Origin: Undibacterium sp. KW1
Lineage (GTDB): Bacteria; Pseudomonadota; Gammaproteobacteria; Burkholderiales; Burkholderiaceae_D
Direction: 5' to 3'
Assembly (NCBI RefSeq): GCF_009937955.1
Contig: NZ_AP018439.1
Coordinates: 1,178,001 to 1,242,000 of the forward strand
Length of the DNA stretch: 64,000 bases
The notes beneath the pieces are model-generated. The model worked only from the letters and a program-made list of their open reading frames with translations. It was not told the origin of the DNA and made no database searches. The position numbers were made by a program, and so were the translations under genes. Below are positions 1-10,184 of this stretch, one piece after another (within the stretch, counting starts at the first letter, position 1; each line of letters starts with the position of its first letter).

Positions 1-35
1 GCCAGGATCAGCTTGAAATGTGCAGACAATCATGG

Positions 36-48
36 GTAGTATTGCTAC
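36..48. promoter_or_regulatory. Putative operator, copy 1 (GTAGTATTGCTAC)
   Basis: Palindromic site GTAGT-ATT-GCTAC, extended to GGTAGTATTGCTACA. The same core occurs at 21897-21913 in front of the second glucokinase. It lies about 225 bases before the transporter start. The regulator is not known. The arms resemble the published HexR (RpiR family) consensus TGTARTWWWATTACA, so the RpiR domain encoded at 5937-7817 is a candidate; that link is inference. Confidence 0.5.
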
Positions 49-134
49 AGTTTGCTGTTTTCAAGTGAAGTTTTTGTGCCAGATTTTCATTTTTATCAGG
101 CATGCTTGCTGTTTGTAGTAAGTCTTAAAAATTT

Positions 135-151
135 ATGTAGTTTGATTACAT
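135..151. promoter_or_regulatory. Putative operator, copy 2 (ATGTAGTTTGATTACAT)
   Basis: Imperfect palindrome with arms ATGTA/TACAT about 120 bases upstream of the transporter ATG. Of the four sites it is the closest to the HexR consensus, differing at one central position. Paired with the site at 36-48 it could allow co-operative or looping repression. Confidence 0.55.
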
Positions 152-272
152 TTTGCTGTGGTAGTATTTCAGTATGCTGGCATTCTTGGTATGGTGACTT
201 TGTTGGGAAGTCGTTTTAGCCACCAAGTAATACCGCAATAGTAGTTCATAATAAATTTGGGGACAAAACACC

Positions 273-1637
273 ATGCAAGTATCTGCATACAAACCACGTC
301 TGTCGTTCTGGCAGTTGTGGAATATGAGTTTCGGTTTCTTCGGTATTCAATTTGGCTTTGCGCTGCAAAATACCAATACCAGCCGCATCTTTTCTACCCT
401 GGGTGCGAACCCCGATGAGTTGGCATTGTTCTGGTTGGCTGCGCCCATCACCGGCTTGCTGGTGCAGCCTGTCATTGGCTATCTGAGCGACAATACCTGG
501 CACCCATTCTGGGGGCGCCGTCGTCCTTTCTTTTTCATCGGTGCGATACTGGCATCGATTGCCATGTTCCTCATGCCCAATTCCAGCGTCTTGTGGATGG
601 CGATAGCTGTGCTGTGGATGATGGACAGCGCCATCAATATTTCCATGGAACCTTTCCGCGCCTTTGTTGGCGACAAGCTCGATGTCTCGCAACAAACTGC
701 GGGCTTTGCGATGCAGACCTTCTTCATCGGTTGCGGTGGCGTGATTGCCTCTTTGTTGCCGACCATATTTACTGATTATCTCGGCGTCAGCAATGTGCCT
801 GTGAATGGCGCGATCCCTGATACTGTGCGTTATTCCTTTTATTTTGGCGGTGCCATATTTGCCTTGTCTGTCATGTGGACAGTGTTTACCAGCAAGGAAA
901 TTCCTCCAGCAGACCTGGAGAAATTCAAACAGGAACGCAAAAATAACCAGGGCATAGGCAAGGCTGTATCAGAGATTCTTGGTGGTTTCACCAAAATGCC
1001 CAAGACCATGGTGCAACTGGCGCTGGTGCAATTCTTTACCTGGGTCGCCTTGTTTGCCATGTGGGTATATACCACGCCTTCGATAGCGCAAACTGTCTTC
1101 CATAGCAGTGACGCGCAGTCTGCAGCTTTCCAGGAAGGTGGTAACTGGGTGGGTATCATGTTCGCGGTGTATGGTGGTGTGTCGGCGCTCGCGGCTTTCT
1201 TGCTGCCTGTGCTGGCGAAGATGACCAGCCGCAAATTTGTGCACATGCTGTGCCTGGTGATAGGTGGTGTCAGCCTGATGAGTATCTTCCTGATTTCATC
1301 GAAACAAATGCTGCTCTTGCCCATGGTGGGTGTGGGCATAGCATGGGCCAGTGTGTTGACCATGCCTTACGCAATTCTGGCAGGTGCCTTGCCAGCAAAC
1401 CGCATGGGGTATTATATGGGTTTGTTCAATTTCTTCGTGGTGATACCGCAGATCATAGCCGGTGTCGTGCTCGGTGCGATCCTGAAGCACTTCTTTGATA
1501 ACCAGTCCGTCAAGGTGTTGATGCTGGGTGGGGCTTGCATGATAGTGGCTGGCTTGTTGACATTGCTGGTCAAGGATGAAGCTGTCGAAGTTGCATCAGG
1601 CTTGGACAAGACGGCAGCTAATGCTGCAGCAGTTTAA
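273..1637 (+). CDS. MFS sugar transporter, SLC45-like (maltose/maltodextrin or sucrose type)
   Basis: Twelve-helix major facilitator protein of 454 residues. The N-terminal half carries the loop motif GRRRPFFFIG after helix 2 (about residues 76-91), typical of the glycoside-pentoside-hexuronide/SLC45-like sugar symporters. The family takes up sucrose, maltose or related alpha-glucosides with protons across the inner membrane. It heads a run of same-strand genes: GH13 alpha-amylase, GH31 alpha-glucosidase and glucokinase-RpiR. Maltose or maltodextrin is therefore the most likely substrate. The gap to the next gene is only 36 bases, so they are probably co-transcribed. Two palindromic operator candidates precede it. 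Substrate is inferred from context. Confidence 0.85.
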   Translation: MQVSAYKPRLSFWQLWNMSFGFFGIQFGFALQNTNTSRIFSTLGANPDELALFWLAAPITGLLVQPVIGYLSDNTWHPFWGRRRPFFFIGAILASIAMFLMPNSSVLWMAIAVLWMMDSAINISMEPFRAFVGDKLDVSQQTAGFAMQTFFIGCGGVIASLLPTIFTDYLGVSNVPVNGAIPDTVRYSFYFGGAIFALSVMWTVFTSKEIPPADLEKFKQERKNNQGIGKAVSEILGGFTKMPKTMVQLALVQFFTWVALFAMWVYTTPSIAQTVFHSSDAQSAAFQEGGNWVGIMFAVYGGVSALAAFLLPVLAKMTSRKFVHMLCLVIGGVSLMSIFLISSKQMLLLPMVGVGIAWASVLTMPYAILAGALPANRMGYYMGLFNFFVVIPQIIAGVVLGAILKHFFDNQSVKVLMLGGACMIVAGLLTLLVKDEAVEVASGLDKTAANAAAV

Positions 1638-1673
1638 TCCTCGAATTAATCCTCGATTTCGACGGAGTTTTTC

Positions 1674-3350
1674 ATGCAAGCAAAAGCAATCAGACTGGGG
1701 CTGGCAGTACTGCTGACCACGTCCTGCGTTTCCATGTCGCTGGCTGCACCCAAGCTAAAAACAGCACAACCATTTTTGTGGGAAAACGCCACTGTCTATT
1801 TTTTACTGACAGACCGCTTCCATAATGCCAACCGTAAAAACGACCTTGCCTATGGCCGTAGAAATGATGCAGCACCCCAGCGAGGTTATGCTGGTGGCGA
1901 TCTGGCTGGCATTACAGCTAAAATCAAATCTGGCTATTTCAAAGACCTGGGGGTCGATGTCATCTGGCTGACGCCACCGGTCGAGCAAATCCATGCAGGT
2001 ACCGATGAAGGCACGGGCAAGTCTTACGGTTTTCACGGCTACTGGGCCAAGGACTTCACCCGTGTCGATGCCAATCTGGGTACAGAAGCTGACATGCGCG
2101 AGTTCGTTGATACCGCCCATGCACATGGCATGCGTGTTTTGCTCGACGTGGTCATGAATCATCTGGGACCAGTGACAGAGCAAGACCCGGTTTGGCCAGA
2201 TGAATGGGTCAGAACATCGCCAACCTGTACATATAAAGATGCTGAAACCACCGTCAGTTGTACCCTGGTCAAAAACCTGCCGGACATACGCACAGACAGC
2301 AAAGCCACAGTCAGCTTGCCGCCAGTGCTGGTAGCGAAGTGGAAGGCAGAAGGGCGCTATGACAAAGAAATCAAAGAGCTGGATGATTTTTTCCAGCGCA
2401 CAGGTTTGCCACGTGCGCCACGCTACTACCTCATGAAATGGCATGTAGATTGGGTGAAGAAATACGGTGTTGATGGCTTTCGGGCCGACACTGCCAAACA
2501 TACGGAGCCAGAAATCTGGAAAGAATTGCACGGCCTTGCCAGCTTAGCTTATGAAGACTGGAAGCAGGCCAATCCTAAAAAGAAACTCGGCAATCAGGCT
2601 TTCTTCATGACGGGTGAAGTGTATAACTACGCGATTGGTCATGGTCAGGACTTTAACATGGGGGGCGGCCAGACCGTCAATTTTTACCGGAACGGTTTTG
2701 ACAGCCTCATCAATTTTAGTTTCAAGTCAGACGCCAACAAGACTTATGAAGCCTTGTTCAGTGATTATGCCGCGCGCCTGCATGGGCCATTGGCTGGATA
2801 TTCCGTACTCAATTACATCAGTTCGCACGATGACGGTGGGCCATTTGATCTCTTGCGCCAAAAGCCATTTGAATCTGCCAATAAACTCTTACTCAGTCCT
2901 GGCGCTGCGCAGATTTATTATGGTGATGAGACTGCGCGTTCGCTGAATGTCGCTGGCGCGCAAGGCGACGCGACCTTGCGTTCTTTCATGAACTGGGATG
3001 AGCTTGCAAAGAATGCCAGCCGTGATGGCTACCGCATTGCTGAGGTGCGTCAGCACTGGAGCCACCTGGGTTTATTCCGGCGTGCCCATCCTGCCATAGG
3101 AGCAGGTCTGCACGAAAAACTCGCTGAGCAACCCTATACCTTCAAGCGTACTTATGACAAGAACGGTATCAGCGACAAAGTAGTGATTGCACTGGATATC
3201 CAGGCGAATAGCAATCCTGCCATCAGCGTCGCAGGCGTGTTTGCCGATGGACAAAAACTGCGTGACTATTATTCAGGCAAGACGGCCACAGTCGTCAATG
3301 GCAAGGTGCAATTCAATAGCGGCTTGAGCACGATATTGATCGCACCTTAG
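1674..3350 (+). CDS. Secreted GH13 alpha-amylase (MalS-like)
   Basis: Glycoside hydrolase family 13 enzyme of 558 residues with an N-terminal signal peptide (hydrophobic core about residues 8-24, ending in SLAAP). The (beta/alpha)8 barrel shows region I DVVMNH, region II DGFRADTAKH (nucleophile Asp), region III FMTGEVYN (acid/base Glu) and region IV ISSHDD (transition-state Asp). It should cleave alpha-1,4 links in starch or maltodextrins in the periplasm or outside. The length and the YFLLTDRF start of the barrel resemble periplasmic amylases such as MalS or secreted cyclomaltodextrinase-like enzymes. It lies between the transporter and the GH31 gene, 32 bases before the latter, as part of one probable operon. 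Confidence 0.88.
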   Translation: MQAKAIRLGLAVLLTTSCVSMSLAAPKLKTAQPFLWENATVYFLLTDRFHNANRKNDLAYGRRNDAAPQRGYAGGDLAGITAKIKSGYFKDLGVDVIWLTPPVEQIHAGTDEGTGKSYGFHGYWAKDFTRVDANLGTEADMREFVDTAHAHGMRVLLDVVMNHLGPVTEQDPVWPDEWVRTSPTCTYKDAETTVSCTLVKNLPDIRTDSKATVSLPPVLVAKWKAEGRYDKEIKELDDFFQRTGLPRAPRYYLMKWHVDWVKKYGVDGFRADTAKHTEPEIWKELHGLASLAYEDWKQANPKKKLGNQAFFMTGEVYNYAIGHGQDFNMGGGQTVNFYRNGFDSLINFSFKSDANKTYEALFSDYAARLHGPLAGYSVLNYISSHDDGGPFDLLRQKPFESANKLLLSPGAAQIYYGDETARSLNVAGAQGDATLRSFMNWDELAKNASRDGYRIAEVRQHWSHLGLFRRAHPAIGAGLHEKLAEQPYTFKRTYDKNGISDKVVIALDIQANSNPAISVAGVFADGQKLRDYYSGKTATVVNGKVQFNSGLSTILIAP

Positions 3351-3382
3351 TATGAACAGGCAAAAAAATAATTAGAGACAGC

Positions 3383-5789
3383 ATGAAAAAAACAACTTTA
3401 GTAAAACTGAATATCTTTGCGGCTGCAGTCTTTGCATTGGCGAGTACAGTTCAGGCGCAAAATTCTGCACGCACTATCGTGTCTGTCAACAAGCAGGCTG
3501 ATCACCTGGAAATCAAGACCAATGATGGCCACTATATCTTGAAGCCTTACAGTGACAAGATTATCGAAACCAGTTTTATTCCTGCTGCTGAAAAATTCAA
3601 TCCGGCTTCGCATGCAGTAGTCTTGTTGCCAGCCCGCGTCAAGACCAGTTTCAAAGAAACAGCGAGCAGTATTCAGTATATTGCGGGTGACATCAGTGTC
3701 AGCATCAGCAAATCACCGCTACAAATTGCCTATGCCTACAAGGGTAAGCCCTTGCTGTCGGAAAGAAATGGCTATAGCAAAACTGCAGATACAGAAATGC
3801 TGGACTTTAATCTGGATGCCAGCGAAGCCCTGTATGGTGGCGGTGCGCGCGCGCTGGGTATGAACCGTCGTGGCAATCGCCTGCCTTTGTATAACAAGGC
3901 ACACTATGGCTATGAAGAGCGTTCCGAACAAATGAACTTTGCCATGCCGCTGGTATTTTCATCAAAGATGTATGGCCTGCATTTTGATAATGCCGCGATA
4001 GGTCAGCTTGATCTCGACAGTAAGAAAAACAATGCACTGGCGTATGAAACCATCAGCGGCCGCAAGACTTACCAGGTGATTGCCGGTGACAGTTGGGCCG
4101 ACATCGTCAGCAATTACACCAGCCTGACCGGACGTCAGCCTTTGCCACCGCGCTGGACTTTCGGTAATTTCGCCAGCCGCTTTGGTTATCATAATGAAGC
4201 AGAAGCGCGCAACATACTGGATAAATTCCGCGCTGAAAAAATCCCTGTCGATGCCATCATCTTTGACCTCTACTGGTTTGGCAAAGATATCAAGGGCACC
4301 ATGGGTAATCTGGAATTTGATAAAGACAGCTTCCCCAATCCCAAGGGCATGATTGCCGACTTTGCCCGGCAAGGTATCAAGACTGTGCTGATCACCGAGC
4401 CTTTCATCTTGACGACTTCAAAAAAATGGCAAGAAGCTGTTGATAAAAATGTGCTGGCAACAGACAAACAGGGCAAGCCATTTACCTATGATTTTTATTT
4501 TGGCAATACTGGTCTCATCGATATCTTCAATCCCCCTGCGCAAGACTGGTTCTGGGCTATCTATAAAGATTTGAAAAACATGGGCGTGGCTGGCTGGTGG
4601 GGTGATCTGGGGGAGCCGGAAGTGCATCCATCTGCCTTGCAGCACAAGACTGGCAGTGCCGATGAATTGCACAATATCTACGGCCATCAATGGGCCAGGC
4701 TGATTGCTGATGGCTACAAGAAGGACTACCCCAATCAGCGGCCTTTCATCCTCATGCGCTCTGGTTATTCAGGTTCGCAAAGACTGGGCATGATACCTTG
4801 GTCTGGTGATGTCAATCGCAGTTGGGGGGATTGCGCTCACAACCTGAAATAGCCTTGCAGATGGGTATGCAGGGCATGGCCTATATGCATTCTGATCTTG
4901 GTGGTTTTGCCGGTGCCAATCTGGATGATGAGTTGTACGCACGCTGGTTGCAGTATGGCGTGTTCCAGCCAGTGTTCCGACCACATGCGCAGGAAGAAGT
5001 GGCGTCTGAGCCGGTCTTGCGTGAAGCCAGGACCAAAGCTCTGGCAAAGGCGGCGATAGAATTGCGCTACCGCATGCTGCCATATAACTACACCTTGGCA
5101 TTTGAGAATAACCAGCATGGCCTGCCTTTCATGCGACCGCTGTTTTATGCGGAACCGCTGAACCAGAAACTGCAAACTGTTGCTGACACTTATCTGTGGG
5201 GGATAACTTCCTTGTTCATCCTGTCATGAAGGCAGGTGAAAAAGAAGCCAGCGTGTATTTCCCGGCAGGCAGTGCCTGGTTTGATTTTTATACTGGTCAG
5301 CAACATCAAGGTGGTGCGACTGACACAATAAGCGTAGAGCAAGATCATATCCCGGTGTTTGTGCGTGCCGGCGCTTTTGTACCCATGAGTCCGTTGGTGC
5401 AGAATACCCGTGACTATTCAGCAAAAAAACTGGAACTGCATTACTACCATGATGCCTCGGTCAAAAAGTCGGCAGGCAAGCTGTATGACGATGATGGCGA
5501 AACCGCGAATGCTTATGAGACGGGGGCTTATACCCTCATGCACTTCAGTAGCCAGGCAAATACTGCGCAGTTGAAAATCAGTCTCCAAGCGCAGACGGGT
5601 GTGCATGCTGAGGCTGCAGACAGGAACATTGCACTGCATATACACAATATTGCCAGCAAACCAGCATCAGTAATCCTTCAAGGGAAAGCTGCACCTTTCA
5701 GTTGGGATGAAACCAAAAAACAGTTACTTATTGATGCGCACTGGCAAAAAAATAGCAAGGCAGAGCTATTAATAAAGTTAATTAAATGA
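3383..5789 (+). pseudogene. GH31 alpha-glucosidase, reading frame broken by two 1-base deletions
   Basis: Secreted family 31 alpha-glucosidase of about 800 residues when the frame is repaired. The signal peptide is at residues 1-25 (ends VQAQN). The catalytic barrel has DLYWFGKD, the nucleophile region WWGDLGEPE and the acid/base region WSGDVNRSW. The frame breaks at a run of six G (4824-4829), where seven would restore SWGGLRSQ, and at a run of five G (5198-5202), where six would restore YLWGDNFLVHP. The rest of the barrel and the C-terminal beta domains follow without other damage. Two same-sign homopolymer deletions in an otherwise pristine gene argue for sequence error, though true inactivation cannot be excluded. 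Role: release of glucose from maltodextrins or other alpha-glucosides. Confidence 0.85.
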
Positions 5790-5936
5790 TATTTTCATGC
5801 CCGTTTAGAGCCAGATGCAGACTGCTTGCTACGGCAATCACTGATTTTGGGCATGATTTTCAGGGTGTTTGTGGTAAATTGCGGGATTGTATTCTCTGTA
5901 AGACAATAGGCAGTAAACCGTATATATGAAGACAGC

Positions 5937-7817
5937 ATGACGACAGAACACGCACTTGTAGAACATGGTAACGCGGCGGGCTTTTCCAGTGGCCCGCGCT
6001 TGTTGGCAGATATAGGCGCAACCCATGCGCGCTTTACACTTGAGTCTTCACCAGGTGTGTTTGAATCCGTCAAGGTCTTGAAGTGCGATGAATACACCGA
6101 CATCATCGCCTTGCTGCGCGCCTATTTATCTACGGTGCCTGCCAGCAAAGTGCATCATGCGGCGTTTGCACTTGCCAATCCTATCGACGGTGACCAGGTC
6201 AGGATGACCAACCGCGACTGGGCATTTTCCATAGAAGATGTGCGCCGTGAATTTGGTTTATACACTCTCCTCATCGTCAATGATTTTACTGCACTGGCCA
6301 TGTCCTTGCCGGGTTTGCAGGCCAAAGAGCTGATGCAGGTGGGTGGTGGTACACCAGTGCCCAAATCCGTTATTGGCGTCCTGGGGCCTGGCACTGGCCT
6401 GGGTGTGTCTGGTCTTATCCCTACCTCTGATGGCTTCGTCACCTTGGGTAGTGAAGGCGGCCACGTCAATTTCGCGCCGGTGGATGAGCGTGAATATGCC
6501 ATCCTGCAATTTGCCTGGAAAGAATGGCCTCACGTCTCTACCGAGCGCCTGATTTCTGGCCCTGGCCTGGAATTGATTTATCGCGCCCTGGCAGATAGAA
6601 ATAACAAGAAAGTCAAAGGCTTGGCAGCGCAAGATATCATGCGTGGCGCCTTGACTGATGATGATGATGCACTTTGTCTGGAAACCCTGGAATGCTTTTG
6701 CGGCATGCTGGGCAGTTTTAGTGCCAACCTCGCTGTGACTCTAGGGGCTTTTGGCGGCATCTATATCGGTGGTGGTATTGTTCCGCTGATGGGCGATTAT
6801 TTCGCCACTTCAGCCTTCCGCACTCGCTTTGAAGCCAAAGGGCGCTTCACCAGTTATCTGGCGCAAATACCTACCTTCGTCATTACGACGCCCAATCCGG
6901 CGTTTTATGGCGTGTCGGCGATTTTGTCTGAACACTTGCGTGGCCGTAGCGGCGACAGTTCATTGATGGACCGCATACAGCAAATCCAGGCAGAGCTGAC
7001 ACCGGCAGAACGCCGCGTCGCTACCCTGGTGCTGGAAAACCCGCGCACGGTATTGAATGAAGCAATTGCTGAGATTGCCCGCCTGGCCGATGTCAGTCAG
7101 CCCACCGTCATCCGCTTTTGCCGCTCTCTGGGTTTCCTCGGTCTTGCAGATTTCAAACTCAAGTTTGCCAGCAGCCTGACCGGCACGATACCTGTACGCC
7201 ATAGCCAGGTACGCATGAGCGACAGCACGCATGACCTGAGCGCCAAGGTCATCGATAACACTGTGTCGGCGATTTTGAATTTCCGTGATCAGCTCGATGT
7301 ACGCTCGCTTGATCAGGCAATTGCCCTGTTGCGCAAGGCAAACAAGGTAGAGTTTTATGCCATGGGCAATTCGCGTGCCGTGGCGCTGGATGGTCAGCAT
7401 AAGTTCTTCCGTTTCCGTATCCCTACCGCGTCCTATGGTGATGCGCATTTATTCTCGATGGCGGCAGAATTGCTGAACCCCGGCGATGTGGTCATCGTTG
7501 TCTCGAACTCTGGCAAACTGCCAGAGTTGCTGAAAGCCGTTGACGCTGCCCGCCTGGCCGGGGCAGATGTGATTGCGATTACGCCCAACCAGTCACCACT
7601 GGCAAAGAAGGCAACAGTCTGTCTGGCGGTCAATCATACTGAGGACAATGCCACCTTTTTGTCCATGATTTCACGCATACTGCAATTGTTGCTGATTGAT
7701 ATTATCGCGGTAGGTTTGTCGGTTGATACACCTGAAACCGAAGGGCATGGCGATGACGTCAAGCGCAAGGAGTTATCGCGTTTCAGTAATTTGCTGATTT
7801 CCCACCTGGACAGCTGA
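5937..7817 (+). CDS. glk: Bifunctional glucokinase / RpiR-family transcriptional regulator
   Basis: Fusion of 626 residues. Residues about 18-335 are a bacterial glucokinase with [10 protein letters not shown] and SEGGHVNF, phosphorylating glucose with ATP. Residues about 342-620 are an RpiR/HexR-type regulator: an HTH (IARLADVSQPTVIRFCRSLG) and a SIS sugar-phosphate domain (AMGNSRAVALDGQHKFF, VVSNSG). Such fusions are known from Burkholderiales and regulate hexose catabolism. The first phosphate-binding loop reads DIGATHARF here, against DIGGTNARF in the second glucokinase of this window, so kinase activity may differ. The ATG at 5937 follows an in-frame-independent stop and fits the family start. 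It is the likely hub linking glucose release to gene control. Confidence 0.93.
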   Translation: MTTEHALVEHGNAAGFSSGPRLLADIGATHARFTLESSPGVFESVKVLKCDEYTDIIALLRAYLSTVPASKVHHAAFALANPIDGDQVRMTNRDWAFSIEDVRREFGLYTLLIVNDFTALAMSLPGLQAKELMQVGGGTPVPKSVIGVLGPGTGLGVSGLIPTSDGFVTLGSEGGHVNFAPVDEREYAILQFAWKEWPHVSTERLISGPGLELIYRALADRNNKKVKGLAAQDIMRGALTDDDDALCLETLECFCGMLGSFSANLAVTLGAFGGIYIGGGIVPLMGDYFATSAFRTRFEAKGRFTSYLAQIPTFVITTPNPAFYGVSAILSEHLRGRSGDSSLMDRIQQIQAELTPAERRVATLVLENPRTVLNEAIAEIARLADVSQPTVIRFCRSLGFLGLADFKLKFASSLTGTIPVRHSQVRMSDSTHDLSAKVIDNTVSAILNFRDQLDVRSLDQAIALLRKANKVEFYAMGNSRAVALDGQHKFFRFRIPTASYGDAHLFSMAAELLNPGDVVIVVSNSGKLPELLKAVDAARLAGADVIAITPNQSPLAKKATVCLAVNHTEDNATFLSMISRILQLLLIDIIAVGLSVDTPETEGHGDDVKRKELSRFSNLLISHLDS

Positions 7818-7899
7818 TTAGGCCTTAATCTAGGCGATGCAGCTTGCCTGAGCAGTCTGGCTGCTGTTATTGTTTTGCCTTTCATCTTCGTGGACAGGC

Positions 7900-8997
7900 A
7901 TGTTGGCTCTTGATCCCTTGGTCTTGCTCGATGCGGCTTTGCGCGGTACGCTGCTGGCTTTGCTGTTGCTGCTGTCCGCCATACTGGGTCGTGACCGCCC
8001 GCAACTGCTGGTAGTGCGCTCAGGTATCGCACTTTGTCTGGGCCTGGCGGTGCAGGTGATCAGTGCCACTCCCTGGATAGAAGCCACGGTGCCACGTCTG
8101 TGGCAAGCACCACTGGTGGCGATTTCTGTTGCGAACGCCGTACTGTTCTGGGTATTTGTGCAAGCCCTGTTCGATGATGACTATGCATTGCGGCCTATGC
8201 ACCTGCTTGCCTGGTTTGCGGTAGCCGCCCTGAGTGCCTTGAACTGTGCCGTAGTGGCGGGCAGTGCCACTATCATTGCCCCTGTGACGATGGGCATGCA
8301 GCGAGCGATACCGCTGGTATTTGCCATTCTGGCGGCGTTGGCAGCGGCGAGGAACTGGCGTACCGACCTGGTTGAGCCGCGACGTCGGCTGCGTGCTTTT
8401 ATCGTGATTGCTGGCAGTGTCTATACCGTTTTACTATTGATAGCCCGCTTAAGTTCGCCACAGGGGAGGTTGGCAGGCGGTACTGCGATGGCAGATGTAC
8501 TTGTGTTGCTGCTCATCATCGCCGTCGTGACATTCAGGATGTTAAAACTGGGGCATCTGGATTTATTTCCCTTGCCTGCGTCTCCCTTACAAAAACAGGC
8601 AACGACACCAGACTTGCCTCCGCCAGTGTCTGAGGCAGGCGCAGGCGAAGCTACATTGGTGTTGGCTTTACAGAAACTGATGCAGGATGAGCGCCACTAC
8701 CGCAGCGAAGACCTGACACTGGCCAGCCTGGCTGGCAAGATGCAAATCCCTGAATACCGTTTGCGCAGGCTCATCAACCAGCAGCTTGGTTACCGCAATT
8801 TCAATGCCTACATCAACGCCTTTCGCCTGGACGAAGCATGTGCTGCCTTGGCCGACCCGGCGCAGCAGGATGTGCCCGTGCTGACGATTGCGCTGACTTC
8901 CGGCTTCCAGTCCATAGGGCCATTCAACCGTGCCTTCAAGGCCGCGACCGGGCTCACGCCTACCGAGTACCGCAAACAAAATATGGCCGATTCCTGA
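7900..8997 (+). CDS. AraC-family regulator with an N-terminal membrane domain
   Basis: Regulator of about 365 residues. The first 220 residues hold roughly seven hydrophobic segments (for example LLALLLLLSAILG, VAISVANAVLFWVFVQAL, ADVLVLLLIIAVVTF). A soluble linker follows, then a C-terminal AraC HTH pair (LTLASLAGKMQIPEYRLRRL and IALTSGFQSIGPFNRAFK). Membrane-anchored AraC proteins of this layout are common in proteobacteria, but the signal sensed is usually unknown. I chose the ATG at 7900 over the in-frame TTG at 7870 because the family starts close to the first helix. It follows the glucokinase-RpiR gene by 82 bases on the same strand, but a role in sugar use is not shown. Confidence 0.82.
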   Translation: MLALDPLVLLDAALRGTLLALLLLLSAILGRDRPQLLVVRSGIALCLGLAVQVISATPWIEATVPRLWQAPLVAISVANAVLFWVFVQALFDDDYALRPMHLLAWFAVAALSALNCAVVAGSATIIAPVTMGMQRAIPLVFAILAALAAARNWRTDLVEPRRRLRAFIVIAGSVYTVLLLIARLSSPQGRLAGGTAMADVLVLLLIIAVVTFRMLKLGHLDLFPLPASPLQKQATTPDLPPPVSEAGAGEATLVLALQKLMQDERHYRSEDLTLASLAGKMQIPEYRLRRLINQQLGYRNFNAYINAFRLDEACAALADPAQQDVPVLTIALTSGFQSIGPFNRAFKAATGLTPTEYRKQNMADS

Positions 8998-9113
8998 AAT
9001 CGGCTAGCCGAAATCTGTAATTTTCAGTCTGCGGCAAGACATCATTCGCTTTCCTGCGCATAGTCCGGTTCATCCGGGGCAATGTCCCCGGCACTCGACC
9101 GATTGGAGCCTGA

Positions 9114-10177
9114 ATGATGAAAGCGAAGTATCTACTTCTTGTTAAACGACTATTCAATTGTTTTAAGAATGCACTGCTGTACCTGTTGTTATTTGCTACC
9201 GGCACTGCAAGTGCATCGGTTGGCCTGACAACGATAGCCCCAAGTGCTACAGATGGCACTATTACCTTGTATTATCCGAGCAATGCACCTGAGCAACAAA
9301 TTAATTGGGGCCGCTTTCAGTTCCATTTGGCTGAACACGCAGAGCCTGTGCGCGGCAATGGACATCTGATCATTATTTCGCATGGTTCAGGGGTTCCCCC
9401 TGGGTGCATGCCGACCTGGCGCGCAGCATGGTTGAAGCAGGTTTTATCGTTGCCATGCCCGAACACCATGGTGACAATTACAAGGATGACAGTCATCCCG
9501 GGCCCGACAGTTGGACCTTGCGACCTGCGGAAGTATCACGCGCCATTGATGCTGTTGGCCGTGACCCGCGATTTGCGCCTTTGCTGACGCTGGACAAGGT
9601 AGGCATGTATGGCATGTCGGCAGGCGGCCATACCGCGCTCAGCATGGCAGGTGGGCGCTGGTCACCGGCGGGATTCAAGCAGCATTGTGAAGAAGATCTG
9701 GTCAATGATTTTCAATCGTGCGTAGGTTTGATTACCCGCCTCAATGGCGGTTTCTTTGATGGGCTGAAAAAATGGCTGGCTTTGACAATTATCCGCAGCC
9801 GTTTCAGTGATACCACCACGCGTGAACACCATGATCCCCGTGTGGCTGCGATTGTGGCTGGCGTACCTGCCGCTGCTGACTTTGACATGGCATCGCTACA
9901 AAACCCACCTGTGCCCTTGGGTCTGGTCACAGCCGGGCAAGACCGCTGGCTGGTGCCGCGTTTTCATAGCGGCAGGGTATTGGCGGCCTGCCAGACTTGT
10001 GAACACATTGCGGACGTGCCTGACGCCGGCCACGGTTCCCTGTTGTCGCCCCTGCCACCAAACCTGACTGGCCTGGTTGGCGACATGCTCAATGACCCAC
10101 CCGGTTTTGACCGTGGGCAAATGTCTGCGGTGGATAAGAAAATTACCGCATTCTTTGCAAAGCACTTATTGCATTAG
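9114..10177 (+). pseudogene. Secreted alpha/beta hydrolase (dienelactone hydrolase-like), one frameshift
   Basis: About 355 residues after repair. An N-terminal hydrophobic segment (about residues 17-33) looks like a signal peptide or anchor. The frame breaks at GGGG (9390-9393): one more G restores SHGSGGSPWVHADLA, the usual oxyanion-region sequence. Downstream are the nucleophile elbow GMSAGG, the acid in GQDRWLVP and the His in DAGHGSLLSP, giving a complete catalytic triad. The substrate is unknown; relatives are annotated as predicted dienelactone hydrolases. The clean remainder of the gene points to a sequence error rather than decay. It stands alone between AraC and a convergent oxygenase gene. 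Confidence 0.75.
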
Positions 10178-10184
10178 AACGTAC

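Larger units (their letters stand above)
1..272. promoter_or_regulatory. Upstream regulatory region of the sugar transporter
   Basis: This AT-rich leader of the MFS transporter carries no convincing gene. It holds two copies of a palindrome (36-48 and 135-151, listed separately) that recur upstream of the pullulanase and second glucokinase. I did not assign -35/-10 boxes with confidence. A purine-rich stretch (GGGGACAA, about 259-266) precedes the ATG at 273 at ribosome-binding distance. Confidence 0.5.

Noticed and set aside
246..2531. Long open frames antisense to the sugar transporter and amylase genes
   Set aside because: They lie opposite genes with clear families and have low-complexity, Cys/His-rich translations without ribosome sites; they are shadows of codon bias.
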